Shown here in pieces: positions 34,601 through 64,000 of a stretch of 64,000 bases of DNA. A model generated the notes under the pieces. The model ran no database searches. It worked only from the letters and a program-made list of their open reading frames with translations, and had not been told where the DNA came from. The position numbers and the translations under genes are program-made. The DNA comes from Volvox africanus. Its lineage: Eukaryota > Chlorophyta > Chlorophyceae > Chlamydomonadales > Volvocaceae. The DNA lies in assembly GCA_030268105.1 (NCBI GenBank), contig BSDZ01000004.1, positions 6,984,001 to 7,048,000 on the forward strand, read 5' to 3'. The first letter of the stretch is position 1. Each line of letters starts with the position of its first letter.

Positions 34601-37600
34601 ACCCCGCAGGCGCTCCTGATGCTCCTGACACCGACCCGGTGTCACGCACGGCTGGAACCTCCCATCCCTCAACAATGCTCGCCGCTGCATCGCCACCCCT
34701 AAAAGCTGCTGCCGTAGCGGCAACGTCGGCGGCGAGGCTGCCACCACCAGCACCACCAGCAGCACTCCCGCAGGCCGCTGTTCCAGCATCGCCGCCATGA
34801 TGTGCTGAGGACAACGTCACTGCACCGCTGCTGCCAACACCAACGAAGCCGCTGCTTGCGTTGTTGTGGGGTGCGTGGTACAGGCCAGGGGGGCAGGGGC
34901 CTGGGTACTGTTGCTGCACGGGTTGCCCTGGGGGTCAGCAAAATCAGCAAATACGCACACACGCACACACACATCACTTAGACCGAGGATGTACATGGTT
35001 GTGGAGAGTGGAGAGGATAAGAGGGGCGGGTTGAGGTGAAGCGCGGAAACAGCGAGCACGGTCACAGAGAGCATCTCTCACAGCTATCGATGGTAATAGA
35101 GGCGTGTTCGCGATGTAGATAAGACAGTGGGTGAGGGTGACGTGCCATTTCCGCGTCTTGTCTTGTCTTGTGTGAATTCGTGGGTCCTTCGTCCCTAGGC
35201 TGCAAGGAGGATAGCGACCCCCTTCCTGCCTGCACCAGAAGGTACTGGCAGCATATCCGGCGAGCAGCTCACCAAAGAATGTAGAAGTGGACCTGCTACC
35301 AACCCCGCTGCTGCTGCCATCGGAGGCGGGTGTGCCACTAACGCCGCTGCCGTCGGGAGCTATGAGGCTGTGGGCGGGGACGCCCGTGGCCGTGACGGTG
35401 GCAGTGCCGACTGGCGGCCCGTGGCCGTAGGCCAAGCCATGTTGCCCGTGGCAGTTGGGGCGTAGCAAAGCTGATGGCATCAGCGATAGGCTTTCGGAAG
35501 GGGCGCTCATGATCACCCACTCGTCACGGGCTTCAGCCTGCAGCCGGTTGTAAATGCGAAACGACATCAGGAATAGCGCACCTGGAGGACAAGAAGGATT
35601 TCGATAGCCCCTCTTCAGAGGAATCAGAAGAGAAACTGAAGACCAGGTGGCAGTAGCATCAAGCTAGCACTAGCAGTAGCCCCGGTTACCAATCCCTGGC
35701 GATAGCATTAGACAGCAGTGCGTGGCTGGGGCAGCGCGCGGTTAGGTCCTGGTAACTCTCCGCTGTCCACCCTCGGAAGCACGCTCGTCAGAAAAGGACG
35801 TCAAGGGGCTCACTGAGATGCCGACGCACCGGTGAGTGCTCCTTGTGTTCGTCCAACACCAGGACACTGCAGGTACTGGCGACGGAGCTGCCCGCCGCGG
35901 CATGGGATGTCGACGGCCCCCCGCCTCCAGGGATATGCGGATGGGGCCCCCCCACGGCTGCGGCGTGGAAGTGGTGATTTGGGTGGTGGTTGGGGTGGTG
36001 AAGATGTTGGTTGAGGTGTTGTTGACGTAAATGGACCGTGAGGTCGCCAGCAGCCATGGCGGTGCCGACGCCGACGCCGACGCCACGCGGCGCCGACAGG
36101 GGAATTGCCGCCGATGGTGTGCGGGCAGGAACTGATGTCTGGAGACCCGTCCCACCGCGGCCTACCGAGTCGTCTGCGCCAGCTCTGCACTGCGCCGTCT
36201 CCGTCGCCGCTGTCGCCGGTATCCCCGAGCCCGTAGGGCTTTGGAAATGCCCCTGCCGCTTACTGAGCGCCCCGTCATGACACGAGTCGAGAGGCCGCTC
36301 ATCAGAACCAGTCGACGTCGTGGGGGCCAGGCCGCGGGCAGCCCCGGCGTGCGGATTTTGCACCGTCGCTTCTGACCCATGGGGCATGAAGCGGGGATGC
36401 AGCCCTGGCGCCGCCGCCCAGTCGCCGTTCCCCGAATCCCGGGCATTCCCCCGCTGTGGTGGTAGTGGCGGTTGTTGATCATGTTGTTGGTGTTGGTGCT
36501 TCTGCATGGCGAGTTGATTCAGTGGTGGCTGCAGTGGCTGCTGCTGCCGCGTTTGGTCCTTCAGATGTTGCTGCATCTTCTGCCGCAGCTTGAGAGGCGC
36601 CAGGGCAATGTCCCAGGCCATGCTCGCGGCCTTACTGCACCGCCGCTTGCTGCCCTGCGCGCGACGAGCCTGGTCCGCCGCCTGGACTTGGCTGAAATCA
36701 GACGTGATCACCGAACCGTCGACGGTGTCGGCGCCGCCACCGCCGAATCCATTAGTTCCTGCGGCATGCGCTGCCGCCGCCGTTGGCGCCGCCACCGCTG
36801 AATGGCTCCCCGAGGCAAATTGCAAGCGCTGCGTAAGTACTTCAACGGTGGCGACACCGCTGCCGCCGCCGACGTCGTCATCCTGTTCATCCTCAGCCCG
36901 CAAATGCGCCCCTAGCGATTGTGATCTCTCCGCCGCAAGCATTAGCACGTGGGGTGACATAGGGCCCACGGGAGGCTCGCTGGACCCTGCCACTGCGATA
37001 CCAGGGAACGATGACGTCCGTGCCGAGATCACCGCCACCACAGGCAGCGGCCCCATCGGCGCCATTGCCGCTGCCGAATTCAGGAACGATTCCTGGTTAG
37101 TACCGCCGACGGCGGCAGCGCTGCCACTGTAAACTCGAAAGCTGGTCCATTTCGGGGTCTCATGCCGACGGAACGATGAATAGGAGCTGCGCCGCAGAGG
37201 GCGTGCGCCGTTGCCGCCATTCCCACAGTCTCCAGCATCTACAGGAGCTGGAGCTGGAGCTGGTGGTGGCGCTGCTGCAGGCTCCAACGTCGATATCATA
37301 CCTGCCGCAACTTCCATAAGCTGCTTCAGAGGATCATCGCCATACGACGCCGCTTGCTGTGGCGCCGGCGCTGTACTCCCCCCCAAAACCCCGTGGTCTT
37401 CCCCCTCTGCTGCACCCGCTGCTGCACCCCGTGTCGCCTTCGGTCCTATTGGTGGTGCTGCCGTTCCGACTGCATGGAGCTGCTGTTGTTGATGCATTTT
37501 GATCCCAGAAGTGACCCCACCTGAAGCGATGGAAGAGATGGCTGTTGCGCCACTGAGGGATGCATCATTACCTTGAAGATGTGGTGCTGCTATGAGCGGT

Positions 37601-40600
37601 GTTGGCCGCTGCGCAGACGGCGGTGAACACGGCAGCGGTTCTAAGGAGTTGCCTCCGCGATCCGCCACCTCGGAGCAAAGGTCTGATGGTGCCACGTAGC
37701 CCACTTGCTCGTACTGGAAACCTTCATCGCCGTTGAGCCGGTGATAGTCTTCGCTGTCAACGTCGACGCCGCCAGCATCTAAGGGCTGAGACGAGCGTAT
37801 AAGGAGAGGCTCCTCCGCGCCGCCATCGGCAGGGACGGGGGTGGCAGCAGAGCCGCTGCCACCGCTGCCACCTAGCGCCACGGAGGTAATCGCGGCGGCG
37901 AGTGTGGCATCAGGGACGGGCGACGCAGCACGCTCGACGCTATTGGCTCCGGAACCACTGTATGCCGCCCTTGCACTGTTGCCGCCGCCGCCAATGGAGG
38001 TGCTGCCACCGACACCGACACCGACGCCAGCAAATTTTTCCTTCATCCCTCTTGCGATCATCTTGAGGACGCTGATCCTGCTATTGGACTGTTGCGGGGC
38101 CGGGGCCTGCTGGGCTCCTGTCTGCGACGACGCCGAGACATTGGACGCTGCTTGATGAGCCATCACCGCAACACAGCCGCCGCCTCCCGCAGTCGTCCCA
38201 CTGGCGGTTGAGGACTCCCAGGCCAACTCCTCCGCCAACGCCGCCGCCTCAGCTTCCACCTCCTGCGCAGTACAGGTTTCGCAAACTCAGCCTCAAGATT
38301 GTCACCGGTTCAGATCGCTGATGAATCCTCGCTGATTTCTCCCAAGACACGCCCAGGCGTTAACATAGAAAAATGTGTAAAATGTATTTATGTGTTGACA
38401 AAGGTTTGGCATGTTTAAACGTCGACAACCATTTCAAAAGCATTACGCAGTAATTACTTGCACATTTATGTAAGTTAGATATGCAATCCTTTTCCCGCTC
38501 AACGTAACGAGTTGAAATTTGTTTTTGATTAACCTCCAGACACAGAGCCCCCGATTCCACCTCGCGGTACTCCCGCCGCAGAGTCGCCAGGCGTGTGTCC
38601 GTGACGCCCTCAAACGCGGGTCCGAACGCGTGACTGACGAGTCGGTTAGAGTCATACGTGAGTGGGGCCATGGTCTGCAGCAGGTCCAGAGCGTCCAGCA
38701 CGTCGGTGCAACAAGATAGCGCCGGATTGAACACCTCCAGAAGAGCCAGAGCTGTTCTGTGAGTTGGATGTCATATGATAGTCATCATATATATGATAGC
38801 AGGGTTATACAAATTAAGACGCTATGGTTCGCTATCGCTTGGGAGGGGAAGCTGTCTGGCTATCAGCAGGTCTTGGTTTGGTTTGATTGGTTTGGTTTGG
38901 TGAGAGGAGATGGTGAGTGGACAGGGCTGTGGATGGGCTGGGCCCCTGGGTTATGATTCACCATGAAACAAGCAGGGCTGGGCTCGTGACGCCGTCAGTC
39001 TTGATAAGAAATGCCGCAGAGGGTCGTGAGTTAGGAAATGGGACTGGCGGGCTGAAATGTGACTGTCCGAGAGCCTCTTACTTAAAGAGCACAGTGGGCG
39101 ATCGGTAGTAGAAGAGTGCATCCCACACCCGCAGACACGCCTCGATGGGCAGGAAGTTGACGAAGACACAAAGAAACCACTGAGCAAGGAAAGAGCGGGG
39201 CACACAGACACACACGGCGGGAGGAGACGGTAAGGTGAAAATACAAAGTATGTGTTTGCCGTCACCAGAAGCGTACGGAATATACCTTATCACAAACGTT
39301 ACGCGACCGACCCACGGGTCCACTAACTAATGAGCATCACGCCAGTCGTAGCTAGGGAAAAAGACCGGATCGAGCGTGAGTTTTACATTAATCTCCTCAC
39401 CTTGCCCAGTTTCCTAGTGCGAGTACTTTTCGTCTATGTATCTGCTGCATTGGACGTATGCATACCGAGGCCCTCTTGCTTTTTTCCCATGACAATTGAG
39501 CTTGTCATACGTACCTGCACGAAAACGCAGGAGACGTCCGCTCCCAACCCCTCCAAGTGGGCTGCCAGCTGTGGGAAGTGCTCCGAAACCAGCCGCTTGA
39601 ACACCCGCTGGTCCACCTGTTGCAACGAGTACACGTCAAGATTACTAACAGAGTTGGAAACACGATGAGGACCAGCACCATTGTACATGGGTAGTACACA
39701 GCATGACAACAAGAAGGGATGGAAGCCGCAGTGCTATCATGCCCCTATAACACCCCTGCGACACTTCCTCGCCCTGCTGACCCCTCCCCCGCACCCTCCC
39801 CCGCTTCACCTGCATCCCCATCATGTCTACGTCGTAGTAGCCCTTCAGGATGTCCTCCAGCAGCGCACACAAGCACCAGAAGGCGTTCTCCTCATCCAGG
39901 AACAACAGCAGTGTCCCTGCCACAAAGTTCAGACCCTGGGCATGTGGGCACGTGCGAAGCCAGTTAGTCAGTGCCAGCTTGTCAGCGGTCTTCAGCACCT
40001 TGTACTGCACGCTGCATATTTGCAGTTCTACGAATTCCTTCCTATGAACACTTCTCCTTCTGGCGACGTAAGTCCTCAGTACCGGCACACATACCTACCA
40101 GGCGTATTTCCTCCCATACACGCACCCGCTGCTAGAGCAGAGAAGAGGGACCCAGCAAACGTCCATCTGGCCCAGTGTTGTCCCATGGACGCTCATACTC
40201 ATACCCGATGTCACTCGCACATCAATCCGACGGATTTGCTTTGTAATTGGGGCCCACCTCACCTGACAATATCCCACTTGAGAATTATGCAGGCTGTACG
40301 CCGCAAGCACCCTCCGCAATGCGGGCCGGCCGCTGACCTCCATCAGCATAAGGCCCGGGAAGGTGCGCGGAAGATCCTTTTCGATCTGCGTCAGCCACAC
40401 CTGAATACGCGCCGCGCATTGCGGACAGTAGATGCGGGATTTATTGGAGAGTGCTGCTCGAAACAATGAACGAACCAAGTTTCAGGCCCACTGCCGAGGC
40501 GCCCTCCTTCGAACAAGCTTTCTGCCCAGACGCCAGCAACGTTATGGACTTGTGTCCTCTCTAATACATACCAAGTCCCCGCTCCCTTTCCACCATGCAC

Positions 40601-41590
40601 CTACCTTACTGTTGGATCTCCACGTGGACAGCGCCTTCTCAGTCACAGCCGCGTACCCTGACAATCCGTGAAGGGCCGCGGCGTCCTGTCGTGGAAGAAA
40701 ATACAGCAGCAGCACCGGGGACCGTGATGAACATTGACGCGACAACATGGATAAGAGGATGCGACGCGATACAACGATAATGATTTGCTTGAAGATAATT
40801 TTGCAGATGAGTTCTGGGCCGACGACGTCCCACAGCCCCTTTGCAACTGATATCCGTATCCGCTCCCCCTCCACCACCACCACCAAACCAGAAACGGAGA
40901 CGCAGCTAAGCCTTTTCTTTATACCTGCAGGGCCTGGGATGCCAGGGTCGCCTGCTGCCGTATCTCATCGAGTTCCAGATGACCCCTGTACTGCAAATCT
41001 CCAAGGCAGCGCTTGACCAGGTCCTGTATTATTCATGGAGAGGCAGTCGTCATCGAGTAATGACATAGTAGAACAAGGCAGCGGGTTCTTGTGTTTGGGT
41101 TGGGCTTCGGGTTTTGAGGTTTTGCGTTTCAGATATGCTAGCCCCAAATCCTGGAGTGACTCACGTTGTAGTAGTCACGCTGTGTGCGGACGGATGTGTC
41201 CAGGAACACGGTCCACACGCTGCCGCGGATGGTGAAGGGGATGCCCCCCTGAACCAATGCGTCTAGTTTCTGTCGCTGTGGCGAGGGCGGGACCTGCTCG
41301 TTGCGTGAGATGGTGACTGCATCCTGGAGGTAGTTCGCGCACAGATCCTCCAGGCTGGCGAATTTGCCGTCGTCTGCGCTTAGGTGCGCTAATTCGATAA
41401 GGAATTGGCACCAGTGCGCCTCACGTTCCGTTTCCTCCTGTTCCCAGACTGGGCTATACATGCGGTACAGCTCATGGTAGTCGGCAGGTACCATAAAGCC
41501 ATAATGGTCGCGAACTGTGTCATCGGCATTAGCTGGCTTCGCGGGGGAGTCATCTAGGGAAAAAAATTCGGTTACAGCAGGAGCATCCAT
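31611..41590 (-). CDS. TBC-domain Rab GTPase-activating protein with very long C-terminal extension
   Basis: Stimulates GTP hydrolysis on a Rab, so a regulator of membrane traffic. Fifteen exons, about 1978 aa: 41165-41590, 40925-41023, 40605-40685, 40263-40400, 39810-39935, 39515-39616, 39082-39179, 38534-38756, 35814-38262, 35246-35581, 34545-34927, 33679-34023, 32751-33317, 32349-32477 and 31611-32045. The first ATG of exon 1 starts the protein. The TBC domain spans about residues 112-400. It has GIPFTIRGSVW (116-126), the arginine finger IEKDLPR with R214, the glutamine finger YCQ|G at 246-249, then LFLDEENAFWCLCALLE and FLPIEACLRVWDALFY. The domain is split by six introns. Exon 9 (2449 bp) is one low-complexity Gly/Ala/Ser/Gln/His-rich exon. 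A coiled coil (ARLDELIHQLAEKQYTIDKL) lies at about 1792-1834. The tail is unusually long for a TBC protein. The exon 11 donor and exon 12 acceptor are the weakest calls. Confidence 0.85.
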
Positions 41591-42789
41591 CTTAAGAAAT
41601 CATTTTGTCTTATCCTATCGGAATCATGGTAATCCCTTGGCGGGCAAACTCACATACACCGCCAAGCGCGGCTTCTCGAGTGCAAGTAAGCGGAAAATGC
41701 TCTTGGAAGTGATATCAACATGATAACTTCGTAATATGCTCTTCTTCTTCACACGTCCCTTTTCGAGTCGGTTGGGCCGACGTGTACGATTTCTCGCTGA
41801 CGGATCCATTCTTGTAATGTTATTTTACGTTCATGTTTATGGATTGGACCATAATGTGATCCGTCCTTGACCCGGAACTGGCAGGCCCACTCCCGTGCCC
41901 AAGTTTCTCCGCTAAACCGCCCATCTAGTCATGAAGGACCTATAGCCACAGGACCCGCGCATCGTCACCCATCTGAGCATTTCATCCTCTACATCCTTAC
42001 CTAGAATCCAGTCCCTTCACTGTGGCTCCCGGTTGACAGGGTCACAAAATACAATGATAACGAAAGGCATATACCCAAATCGTATATACATTCTTTATTT
42101 ATTATGCTCACGATCATAAATGTTTATAGTAATGTCATGGTTGCGTATGTCTTCATGTACATATACACGGATGATGTATACGGGAGCTAACGGTTGGGTG
42201 TCCATAGGTATCGGTGCCATACGATAACATTGCCGGACATTGCTTCAAACGGTTACAAGAAGCCCACAGCCCACGCAGCTGATCCCCAATTCTGAAAATA
42301 CCTGCAGCCCCCTTATCATCGAACCCGGCCCTCCTGAGCTTCAGCTTATTACGGCATGACTATTCAAATATACCAGAAGTCGCGTGACGCAAAGATGCAT
42401 GACCTTGCCATAGCATCCCCCATTTTGTATGTCGCACAGAAACCCTAACCTGACGGGCGTAGAGGGCAAGTAAAAGCACATACCCACGGCAGGCAAAATT
42501 TCCTCTGAGATCTGTACCATATCTGCCCTTATCTGACCTCTGCAACTGAAGAGCAGAACCCGTGCTTTTACATGCATCGACATCGTGATTTTAGACATTC
42601 TCCTTTCTTGTCAGGCGAACCAACATACAGTCCTCTCAGTTCAAACTTCCTCAAGGAGGTCTACATTTCCCATACAAAAAGCTAAAAGCGTCATATCAAG
42701 GCGAGCACTGAGGGAAATGTTGATACCCCCATCTCCGTCTGCTCCCCACGATTTTGTTTGCTAACCCCTAGGAAGGACCTCCTCGGCCG
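41591..42789. other. intergenic, between phosphatase 3' end and TBC gene 5' end
   Basis: About 1.2 kb that should include the phosphatase 3' UTR and the TBC gene promoter and 5' UTR. No coding segment is supported. I see no clear core-promoter motif. Confidence 0.6.
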
Positions 42790-43895
42790 TCAAGCGCTAT
42801 TGCTGCCCAGGAAATCATCCAGCTGCGATATATCCACGCGGCGCGAAGCGCCTTGTGCTTTTGCGTACTGCTCTACATCCTTGCTTGCCTGCTCGGGAGC
42901 CAGGGCGTGGTTTCGGAGGAGCCAGGCCGCCAGTGCGATCCCCGTACGCCCGCCACCGCCCCAGCAGTGCACCACCACCTGGCGATAGGGGAAAAGTGAT
43001 GTGTGGACCCCAGTCTCATGGAATCCAGGACCGCTCATCACCACCACCACTACCACTATCACCATCACAGCAAAGAATAAAGTCATGAGCACATAATGCC
43101 ACCCATGCAATTCACGGTCAGTACGGCGGAAAAAGCCTACCTACGATGTGCCAAGCTGAAACAGGAGCCGCTAATTATTAAAATACTTTCTTCATTGGTA
43201 ATTGTGCATGCATCAACCTGCTGGCCCTTCCGCCTGCGTGTTTGATCGCCCCGGGATCTCAACTACGGTCCCTTCCCTGACAACTCGTTAACACATGTAA
43301 CACCCACCTTCTCCTTGTTGTCCGCTGCGGCTTGGAGCTCCAAAACCAGCTTGCCAACCGCCCCAGGCGCTTTAGCGTCTAGAACGACTGCCCGATGAAA
43401 CCGAGCGGCCAGCGCCGGCTGCAGTGGCTCGATGTAGGTGGCTAGTTCGCTTTCGCTCAGCAGCGAGACCACCCTCTGGATGCTGTGGCCTGCCATGAAC
43501 TCCGCCCACTCCTCCACTGCAAGCACCCATCCGAGGGAAGTGGGAAGAAGGGTGATGGGTGGAGGTGAAGGCGGCGGGGTCAGAAGAGAATGAGGAGCAG
43601 AGCGGAGCAGTAATGTAACGAGGGGGTATGCACGGTATCCATTTTAAACATAGCTTATATGAAGCGCCTTGATATCGAGATCCTTATTTCCGCCGCATCA
43701 GCTCAAGAATTGTTGGACGAAAACGTGATGTGTGCCTGGCTTTGGGATAGGTAAGGAAAACAAGGCCCCCCACAGATACCCACGGAGATGGGAATCTCTT
43801 ATCACCTTCGGCAGGGGTAACCTTGTCATCAGGATTGAAGCAACGTTGACCAGCTGCGCCCGGCCTTGCGGCCCCGAAGACGAATTCATCACGCT
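42790..43895 (-). CDS. dual-specificity / PTP-like phosphatase (5' end unresolved)
   Basis: Cys-based protein phosphatase. The three last exons are clear: about 43851-43895, 43308-43516 and 42790-42978 (phases 1, 0). Their joined product reads DEFVFGAARPGAA|VEEWAEFMAGHSIQRVVSLL and so on, then NKEK|VVVHCWGGGGRTGIALA, and ends at a TGA (42790-42792). The signature HCWGGGGRTG is HC-X5-R-T, with the nucleophilic Cys and phosphate-binding Arg present. Trp after the Cys and four glycines are a GG-type P-loop similar to KAP/CDKN3-like and some plant/cyanobacterial PTPs. A conserved Asp for general acid may be in LDAKAPGAV. The N-terminal exons should lie between 43.9 and 45.3 kb. An open segment at 44870-45259 (-), ending in a good donor, is a candidate but no frame link could be proven. 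Confidence 0.75.
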
Positions 43896-45558
43896 CTTTA
43901 CGACAAGTACGGCACGCACACGTCAAATGAGCCTCGCTCTGCCTACTAACATGATGGGAGACGTCTGGAGTATTAATGAAATATACCTGAAGCTCGTGCA
44001 AAGTTGTAGCGTACATCAGATTTGCAGGACATGGTTCCGAAGGTCCGGTCTCCGCGATTATCCGCAATCCAACGTTTCAAGCCGAAGATGCACGTGCGCG
44101 GATAGACGTATTGAGAAGTTGACAAGGATTATTATAAAATGATGGAGTTGGTGATGACGATGGCGTTTACAAACTCAAAAAGAGCTCGTCAGGCCCGGAT
44201 GAGGCAGGGGGCACATAGGACCGCGAGAGCAAGGCAAATAAAAAATAATCAGATTGAGTAGAGAGAAGTCTAGAGAAAAACAAATCGGCGGAAGAAAAGT
44301 ACAGCCATACAAAGTAGAGAATTTGGGAGTTGCGAGACTTATTAAACTCCTCCGAGACCAGATACGACACTTTCACCTTCCCACTTGCAAGTTTCCTTTG
44401 TCAAGCATACAAGTAACTGTTAAAAATATGATATTTGAGTTCTTAAATTGTGCTAGGGTGTACGTCTGTACCTAAGCGGAATGAACTATAAGGAACCGAA
44501 GTAGTATTTACGCACTTGCTCGCGGCGACGGGAGCCATGTCGCAGCAGCAAGTGATGACAAATTTGGGTCCAAGGAGGAAAGGGAGTGCTCGATTGGAGC
44601 CGTTGGTGCGCACCGTTTAATGCGATGCAAGGCTTTGTCTTCAGAACCCTCCCGAGTATAACAGATTGATACTGTTTATTTATTTATTTTGTCATTATAT
44701 AATTATAATATAACTAATATGATTATGCTGGGTTGCATCAGGAGCAAGGGATAGTAACCTTGCCGTCAGCTTCAAGTAGACGCCGGTATTCTTTCTTTCC
44801 AAAGCAAAGTCTATAATTAATCTATCACTCTAATCAAATTGAATCAAATAGTTTTCCATGACGTCAGAACCTCACCTGCGCTTGCGGCATCTGCACTGCT
44901 AAACCCTCCGGTTCCTTCCGCGCCCCGCAGCCCTTTGGAAATGGCCGCACCTCTCCAAGCGACCTCCCCTCGGACCCCGCTATGGCGCTACCCGACGGAC
45001 GCGCCCTAACTGCCCATCTTCCGCCGCTCAATCGGCCCAGAGGTGGGCGCGCAGAACCGCAGATATAGCACCCAACATCGGCCCTGTAAACCTGGAGCTC
45101 ATGGCATAAGTAGGACAGTGGACAGCGGCTGAGGGTTGCACCTCCTGGATGCGCAATTGAGAATTGAAGCCCTTGGCGTACGGGGCGATTTTGGCTAAGA
45201 GCATGTGGCGTGGCGGCTATATGTGCAGTCACAGGGGGATCTGAGGGGTGTAGCGGCACCCGAGTGACAGCGCCCCTGAGCCCCCCAGCTGCAGCTGCCG
45301 CTGCAATCTGGTGTATACCTGAACCAGCCCCGATATCCCGCTGCCGCGCACAGCTGGGCTGCTCCGCTGCAGCCCCTGCACACAGCTAGGCTGCCGCTAC
45401 GCCCGTTACTGTTTCAGTTAATGTCCTGCATGCCCTGCGTGCTCTATGCGGAAACCGTAATTTATGGCGTACCGTCTGCGGTGCACACCTTCCCAAACCT
45501 CTGCCTGTGGATGCATGGTCCGCTGCTTTTGCTTTCCCCCCTTAACACGCACGGACAG
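43896..45558. other. divergent region holding 5' ends of phosphatase and coiled-coil genes
   Basis: The phosphatase (-) and the large coiled-coil gene (+) point away from each other, and both lack their first exon in my models. This 1.7 kb must therefore hold two promoters, two 5' UTRs and at least one coding exon for each. An AT-rich stretch lies at 44.65-44.85 kb and a GC-rich stretch at 44.9-45.4 kb. A short ORF starting ATG at 45421 has a plausible donor but the wrong phase to join the first firm exon at 45559. Confidence 0.5.
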
Positions 45559-63930
<18,372 letters not shown>

Positions 63931-64000
63931 GGCAATGCCCCAGGTGGAATGATGTTGGAAGCAGGGAGTCCACGGCGGGCGACGAGTGCTGGCGCGCTTC
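63931..64000. other. 3' flank of coiled-coil gene
   Basis: Seventy bases after the TAA stop of the coiled-coil gene, presumably 3' UTR. The window ends before any polyadenylation signal. Confidence 0.6.

Overview
The window is nuclear DNA of a eukaryote, most likely a volvocine green alga (Volvox, Eudorina, Gonium or a relative). Supporting signs are intron-dense genes with clean GT-AG splice sites in consistent phase, GC-rich exons set in AT-richer intergenic DNA, many GT/GATA/CA microsatellites, short interstitial TTTAGGG (plant/Volvox-type telomere) tracts, and a secreted SPPP-rich hydroxyproline-rich glycoprotein typical of volvocine cell wall or extracellular matrix. There are no operons, ribosome binding sites or CRISPR arrays. 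Exon models were built by hand from splice consensus, reading-frame phase and protein logic. I ran no database search.

Layout: (1) 1-2.8 kb is gene-poor, with a GT microsatellite and a decayed tandem repeat. (2) 2.8-4.7 kb (-) is a probable decayed copy of the F-box/LRR gene at 13.7-17.7 kb. (3) 5.8-7.5 kb (-) is a single-bromodomain plus NET (BET/GTE) chromatin protein in five exons. (4) 8.9-11.3 kb (+) is a small, probably chloroplast-targeted helical protein in six exons, divergent from the BET gene. (5) 13.7-17.7 kb (-) is an F-box/LRR protein with a polyglutamine tract and an acidic tail in five exons. (6) 17.7-22.8 kb is gene-poor. (7) 22.8-26.6 kb (-) is a secreted glycoprotein joining a GATase/ThuA-like globular region, an SPPP rod and a Cys-containing C-terminal domain. 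(8) 26.6-31.6 kb is gene-poor and AT-rich. (9) 31.6-41.6 kb (-) is a TBC-domain Rab-GAP of about 1978 residues with both catalytic fingers and a very long low-complexity tail in 15 exons. (10) 42.8-43.9 kb (-) is a dual-specificity/PTP-like phosphatase whose 5' end is unresolved. (11) 45.6-63.9 kb (+) is one coiled-coil protein of at least 1980 residues with 42 recognisable coding exons; its first exon lies upstream.

The genes are unrelated neighbours, as expected in a eukaryotic genome. Two divergent pairs may share promoter regions (BET / plastid protein; phosphatase / coiled-coil protein). The observations most worth a second look are the decayed F-box/LRR paralogue, the unusual architecture of the secreted glycoprotein, a 52-bp near-perfect inverted repeat flanking one small exon of the coiled-coil gene, and a GATA microsatellite of about 54 units in another intron of that gene.
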